Part shown: in pieces, positions 59,276-64,000 of the stretch
Layout: every line of letters starts with the position of its first letter
Numbering within the stretch: position 1 is the stretch's first letter
Source of the DNA: Asterias amurensis
Taxonomy: Eukaryota; Echinodermata; Asteroidea; Forcipulatida; Asteriidae
Reading direction: 5' to 3'
NCBI RefSeq assembly: GCF_032118995.1
Contig: NC_092657.1
Location: 1,175,891-1,239,890 of the forward strand
Length of the DNA: 64,000 nt
Notes under the pieces: model-generated
The model's database searches: none
What the model saw: only the letters and a program-made list of their open reading frames with translations
What the model was told of the DNA's origin: nothing
Made by a program: the position numbers and the translations under genes

Positions 59276-59772
59276 CACTTCCGGTTACATTTGTTTGGGG
59301 GAAATCGTTTGATTTTATCACAGTCGAACGTTTGTGGTTAAGAGCGACAAAATAGCAACGGCCTTGTCAGCAATAGCGTTGTCATGCTGTGGTTTAAATA
59401 AAGCATGGCAGCAAATGCATTGACAAAGATCGCGTGAAAACTTTATACCCGCGCTCAACGCGCAATCCTAACTAATCCGCGCGTTTGAGACTCTAGCTTA
59501 TTTCCCGCCAAAAGTTCTTTTCGACCGTTCACAACGTTCAATTTAGTTCAATTTGACGTTTTATTCCATATTCCTTTGGAAAATAATTCAACATGAGTTG
59601 AGAATTAACAGGCTTAAAGTGTAGATCCTACTGCCAACTTTGTGTTAACAACCCTCCATTTGTTTTGTTAATTTTAACACCAATCTTGTTCATGACTGAA
59701 CTAGGGAATCATGTTATTATGTAAGACAAGGCAAGCGCGCGTTGCGTCATAACGCATACGCAGTGAGCCGTT
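59276..59772 (-). promoter_or_regulatory. Upstream region of paralogue A
   Basis: Directly before the ATG (minus strand) is CCGGAAGTG, an ETS-type site (59276-59284). TTTCCCGCC, an E2F-like motif, lies at 59501-59509, about 230 bp upstream, within a CpG-richer stretch (59450-59510). Paralogue B has the same E2F-like motif at a similar distance. Regulatory use is inferred. Confidence 0.4.
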
Positions 59773-59928
59773 CATAGACCTTTTCGCAAATACCGGGGCG
59801 CGCGAGTAAAGCTTGGAATTAGGTGCATTGTGGTCCAGCTGGTATCCAAATTTGATCCATATATATCCCACAATGCACCTCATTCAACAGTCTGCGCTTG
59901 CGCATTGGTATTTGCGATAAGGTCTATT
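59773..59928. mobile_element. Foldback element family F5
   Basis: The ends read CATAGACCTTTTCGCAAATA and TATTTGCGATAAGGTCTATT. The interior is nearly identical to 16397-16553 (ACCGGGGCGCGCG, AAGCTTGGAATTAGGTGCAT). It lies between paralogues A and B. Confidence 0.92.
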
Positions 59929-60287
59929 GTAATCAATAAAATAATACTCCAATGTTTTGTCTGTTTGGCCATAAAGAACCTTTCTTTAATGTTTAGAAAC
60001 AATAAATTGAACGTACTTTCCAGTTTCTTTAGAATTATTCAGGTAGAACATGGAGGAAACATAGACATGCAGTTTTAGACTTTTAAACGTTAGGTAGCAG
60101 CAGACTTGCCAGATAAATTGGCATTGTTTAAAGTTCTGTGCATATGCGTACATAGGCTACCGCGCCGAGAAAATCGTTACAATGTCCCTCAAACACTCGT
60201 TTAGAAAAGAAGAAACAAAATTACAAAATGAGGAGCCTCCAGTCTCTATCGAGAGTTTATAACCACCATACATGTTGGTTTCCCATG

Positions 60288-63053
60288 TCAGTCGTTGTGT
60301 CCATCATTCCCCTTGCTCATTATATCTTTGTCGATTAGAAGTCCGTCCTTGTCGATGAAATCTTCCAGGTTTTGATCCACCTCATCGAAGACCTCAACGG
60401 CAATTCCTGAAATATTGGCAACAGAAGAAGAGACAGATAGTTTATTGTTTTCTTTTAAAGCGTACAGTTGATCCACCTATTTTTGGTTACCACGTCCATA
60501 ATCGCATTTGGACCTCTCATTAATTGCACATGGCATCCACTGTCCTGGAGGTTCGCAGTTAGATCCGACGTACATGTGTATATTGTAAACCTGTCTGTAT
60601 CCTTTATCCTTGCGGATAAGGACAGGGGACGAGCTGCAGCAGTGTGTCCAAGGGAAATCTGTCCGCCGGACATGTCCCCCGTCGGAAACCAGTCATTTCG
60701 CCCCCCCCCCCCGCCCCCGGCAAAGTCGCCCTTGCAAAGTCGACCCTAACAAGCTCGCCCCTCCATGTACATATTCGCCCCCTATCAATGTCGCCCCACA
60801 AAGTCGCCCCACAAAGTCGCCCCGCCAGAGTCGCCCCCTAAACAAAGTGTAATTATGGGCAATTAACGTGGGCTGAAGGAGGATGATTCAAGAGAGGGCG
60901 CTATCAGAAGAACTTTGTACACAGTTTGCCATATGGGGGGGGGGGGGGGGGAACCAAACAGATTACCCGGGGGGAGAGAATCTCCTGCCACAGGTTACTA
61001 CTTAAGCAGATCTAGGTTTTGAACCAGCAACCGATCGGAGATGGCTACCGTGGTTTCTTAAAAGGGAAAACCACATAGTATTTTTTTTTTTGCATAAAAC
61101 TTACGTTGACCAAGTGCAGGTCTGCCGAGTTCACCCAGAGTGTGTTGTAACTCCTCTAGTGCGAGACTGTCTCCTTCTTCTTCTTTGCTCTGGAGCCATC
61201 TCTCCAGGTCACGATCACAGTCTCCCGTGTAGCGATTGGCTTGAGCCAGCTCGTAGGCTGGTTTCTTATAGAGGACGAGTATCAACTTCCTACATTCTGC
61301 AGGAAATTCAATGGGGTTGTCAAAGTTTGGCGTTTTCGAAAGCGATATTTACAAAAGGCTGTTTACTATCAAGCGAGCCATGAGATGGTTTCAGGAATGA
61401 AACACATGGCTCAGTATCCTGCTCAGTCAATTTCACAAAGAGTTGGGACTCGTCTCATCTCGAGTTAGGACGAGTTAGGATTAATCTTAAGTTAGGAAGA
61501 GTTTTGTGAAATCGACGGCAGTGGGTTATAATAATAACAAGTATAAATACTAAATAGTAAACTTGCGGGTAAAACCATGTATAATATCTCTTTTGAGGGA
61601 GTGTTGGCTCTGAAAATAGCCGGTGTGGTCTCGACGTTTCGTACAGTATACTCTGCTCGTCTTCAGGAGAAACGTGGGTTGAAATGTCAATAGATAAACG
61701 ATCATTCTTTTGAATTGCGCAGTATATAACAAGAGTCGATATTATCATTTATATTTTATTGTCAACCTTCGTTGTAGGAAAGTCACAGGGACCAATCACC
61801 CTCTGAAGAACAGGAAAGAGGACAGCAAAACCAAAGAACCCAAAACAGAGATGGGGTTCAGGACTTCACGATGTAGACCTACTCATTTTCAGCAGATCCT
61901 CTTTCCAATCTTTACAAAGAGAGTCGTCGGTAATAAACCACAAGGGAAACTGACTATGTGTGAGTATACTTCAGTTCGGAGTGAACAATGTTTAGTATGA
62001 CTATGAGGTATTTTTCTCCTGTTTGGTTATATTTAAACATTCCCTTTTCCCATTCCAAGGTTGTGTCTTAAAGACACTGGACACTATTCATAATTGTCAT
62101 AGACAAGTCTTCTCACTTGGTGTATCTATGCATAAAATAACAAACCTGTGAAAATCTGAGCTCGATTGGTCGTCGAAGTTGCAAGATAATAATGAAAGAA
62201 AAAACACCCTTGTCACACGAAGTTGTGTGCTTTCAGATGCTTGATTTCGAGACCTCAAAATCTAGTTCTGAGGTCTCGAAATCAAATTCCTGGATAATTA
62301 CTTCTTTCTCGAAACCTACGTCACTTCAGAGGGAGCCGTTTCTCACAATGATTATACTATCAACAGCTCTCCATTGCTTGTTACCAAGTAATTAGTTTTT
62401 ATGCTAACAATTATTTTGAGTAATTACCGATAGTGTCCACTGCCTTTAAGGTGATCCCCCTAAAATTCCGATTCCAAGGTTTTGTCTTAAACTGGGCGTG
62501 AAAGACCTGGTTATACCAAAGTACCTGCCAAGCCTGTACTTATTATCGTTCAAACGAACTGACAAAAGTAGGGAGATTGCCATCATAGGGCTAGCTAGAT
62601 GACCTAGCCCATGTTGGAGTCATTCGTTGCCATGAATACCACACCACAGTGCAATGCAGTGCAGCAGACACTAGCTGACATTTTATAAGAGTTATATGAA
62701 CCTAAGATGCAGGTTCAAACTCCGTCCAATTTGTCTTCAGTTTTTCTCCTTCACCAACAAAAACTTACACGATAAGAAGGGTCCAATGTTAAACATCGGT
62801 GTCCGTTTGACCGAATGCTTAACTATCAATTATTGTAATTTTGTATGTTTGTTTTTCGTATAAAATTCTTAAAAGTAAACTACCTTTTGAGGAAACCCAT
62901 CCGCACACAAAAATCCAAAATGTCAGCAAACTTACCTTTATCAGAGAGCTGACTTGCCAAAATAACAAGCTCATGATCATTCATCAAACTTGCGAAACAA
63001 TGCGGGAGGGAGCAGACACTAAATAAAACAGCAAAGCAAAGATGGCGATCCAT
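60288..63053 (-). CDS. Small secreted death-fold-like protein, paralogue B (three exons, 142 residues)
   Basis: Exons are 62936-63053, 61105-61296 and 60288-60406. Introns (1,639 and 698 bp) are both phase 1, with donors GTAAG/GTAAGT and acceptors TTTCCTGCAG and CCAATATTTCAG. Residues 1-21 form a signal peptide ending CFA. Residues about 24-104 contain MNDHELVILASQLSDK, ECRKLILVLYKKPAYEL, YTGDCDRDLERWL, the loop KEEEGDS and ELQHTLGELGRPALGQR. The order of helices, the Trp and the final GRPAL match the death-domain pattern, but such domains are normally cytoplasmic. The C-terminal 38 residues (VFDEVDQNLEDF... to the stop) are acidic. Exon structure, phases and the two cysteines (C41, C66) match paralogue A, so the pair arose by tandem duplication and is conserved as protein. 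From memory, some uncharacterised secreted arthropod proteins look similar; this needs a profile search. G at -3 and +4 supports the start. Confidence 0.88.
60700..60845. repeat. Intronic minisatellite of CAAAGTCGCCC units in paralogue B
   Basis: About ten 12-15 bp units around (A/C)AAAGTCGCCCC follow a 12-base C-run at about 60701. It lies in intron 2 and its frames are artefacts. A long G-run occurs at 60938-60954. Confidence 0.9.
61423..61521. mobile_element. Foldback element family F6 in intron 1 of paralogue B
   Basis: The ends read TCAATTTCACAAAGAGTTGG and GAGTTTTGTGAAATCGAC. The inner part repeats TCGAGTTAGGACGAGTTAGG. It is related to 34921-35047. Confidence 0.82.
61590..61690 (-). 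other. Hammerhead-ribozyme-like motif, copy 3
   Basis: On the minus strand, CTGAAGA (61666-61660) and GAAACGTCGAGACC (from 61640 down) enclose a stem-loop with CAG/CTG arms. The following CACACCGGCT and AGAGCCAACACTCCCTCAA match 49172-49210. It sits in intron 1 of paralogue B on that gene's coding strand, so it would be in the pre-mRNA. Catalytic competence is not shown. Confidence 0.55.
62068..62449 (+). mobile_element. Foldback element family F1 in intron 1 of paralogue B
   Basis: The left end is TTAAAGACACTGGACACT and the right end is GATAGTGTCCACTGCCTTTAA. The hairpin arms GAGACCTCA/TGAGGTCTC lie at 62249-62277. Confidence 0.92.
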
Positions 63054-63260
63054 TACTTTTGTCCGTTATGAAATAGTGATGAGTGGTAACCATTGATGAA
63101 TCGAAATGTTCACTTGTAGAGTGATGGTAAAAAACAACAAACTTAACCAAGATGGGGGCCAGTCGCGTCAAAATAACTGAGCCATCGCGCGAAACGCACG
63201 GCCTATATCGGCGCGTATGACGCTCGCTCATTTTCCCGCCATTTTCCGGCATCCCGCGCT
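63054..63260 (-). promoter_or_regulatory. Upstream region of paralogue B
   Basis: CpG-rich DNA precedes the start codon, with TTTTCCCGCC (E2F-like) at 63231-63240 and GCGCGAAAC at 63187. The E2F-like motif is shared in position and orientation with paralogue A. The start site of transcription is unknown. Confidence 0.4.
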
Positions 63261-63270
63261 ATGGAAAGAG

Positions 63271-63320
63271 CGTGTCGTGGCTGAGCGGTCTAAGCCGGCC
63301 CCACATAAACATTGGTTCAC
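63271..63320 (+). mobile_element. tRNA-like SINE head fragment
   Basis: GTGTCGTGGCTGAGCGGTCT resembles the A-box half of a tRNA-Leu/Ser gene and the head at 49125. The sequence then diverges, so it is a fragment only. Confidence 0.5.
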
Positions 63321-64000
63321 CATGCAGGCTTAAAGTTACAGGTCAAAATATCATGCCACGTGTATTAAATTTGTGACTGGTATCCTTGAATTCTTCTTCT
63401 TGTGTGGACATAACTAGCTCCAGATTTTCAGCGATATCTCAAAACGGCGACCAAATTTAGATTTTCACACGTCAGTTTTATTGTATACATCTACATCAAT
63501 ATAGTTTTAAAACAATCAAACGGTCACCCAAAACCCAAAGGTATACTTATTTTTCTTAAGTCTAAACTTTTTTTTTTCAATGATCAAATCACTAACAAAT
63601 TAGACATAGCATAATAGAGCATGGAGATACAAAACAGACAAACATTTGATTTTTGAAGTACGGTTTAACCATTATAACAAACAGTATAGCAATGTACATT
63701 TATTCTCATGTGCACTGCTATCGCGCATGAAAACACCCAACCATGAGTTGTGCATTTAGAGGTTTGCGACCTGGAAGGACCATTTTGTTTTTGTCACACA
63801 GTTGCTGGACGCCATTTGCGGTCCAAAATGCAGTTACAACCCAATGTGCAGTCTAGTCTGGCACCATGTGTGCCCACATTCGTTTGTTGGACCCAAAATG
63901 GCTTCTGTTCGTAAAGCCCCGTGCGCCTTTTTGCAATGCGAATTTGACGTCTCAAATTGGCAACAAACAATTTGTGGGCATCTCTTGCAATACATTTGCA
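63321..64000. other. Unrecognised spacer at the right edge
   Basis: No coding frame or known repeat is supported to the end of the window. Confidence 0.45.

Overview
This 64-kb window is from an animal nuclear genome. It is AT-rich, its coding DNA is sparse and split by GT-AG introns, and it is packed with small non-autonomous repeats. It holds a Onecut/HNF6 homeobox gene, a long C2H2 zinc-finger gene, and tRNA-derived SINEs whose tails end in a GCGCTATATAA-type motif. My best guess is an invertebrate deuterostome, probably an echinoderm. That placement rests on recognition, not on a search.

I can support four protein-coding loci. (1) 506-1559, minus strand: the first coding exon of a onecut (hnf6) gene, carrying the whole CUT domain. 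The homeodomain exon lies beyond the left edge of the window. (2) 53606-55549, plus strand: a single-exon coding region for a 647-residue protein with 13 C2H2 zinc fingers, in groups of six and seven separated by a minisatellite-encoded linker. Its last 19 codons and stop come from the end of a foldback transposon. (3) and (4) 60288-63053 and 56938-59275, minus strand: two tandem paralogous three-exon genes. They encode small proteins (142 and 112 residues) with a signal peptide and a compact helical domain resembling a death fold. All their introns are phase 1, and the reading frame closes exactly across every junction.

From about 1.6 to 53.3 kb I see no convincing gene. This stretch is repeats and unrecognised AT-rich DNA. 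At least nine foldback (MITE-like) families occur. The most abundant (family F1) has about ten copies, with ends reading TTTAAAGGCAGTGGACAC. There are also tRNA-derived SINEs, one with 13-bp target-site duplications and a twin-priming-like inversion. Many local tandem arrays are present, with units of 66, about 113, about 188, 195 and about 214 bp. Three elements carry a hammerhead-ribozyme-like core. A 0.8-kb array (13.56-14.33 kb) repeats a perfect or near-perfect RNA polymerase III B-box. No reverse transcriptase or transposase reading frame was recognised, so every mobile element here looks non-autonomous.

The right end (53-63 kb) is the gene-bearing part. The zinc-finger gene runs left to right. 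The two death-fold-like genes run right to left towards it, with introns crowded by foldback copies. Both paralogues have a TTTCCCGCC (E2F-like) motif about 0.2 kb upstream of the start codon.
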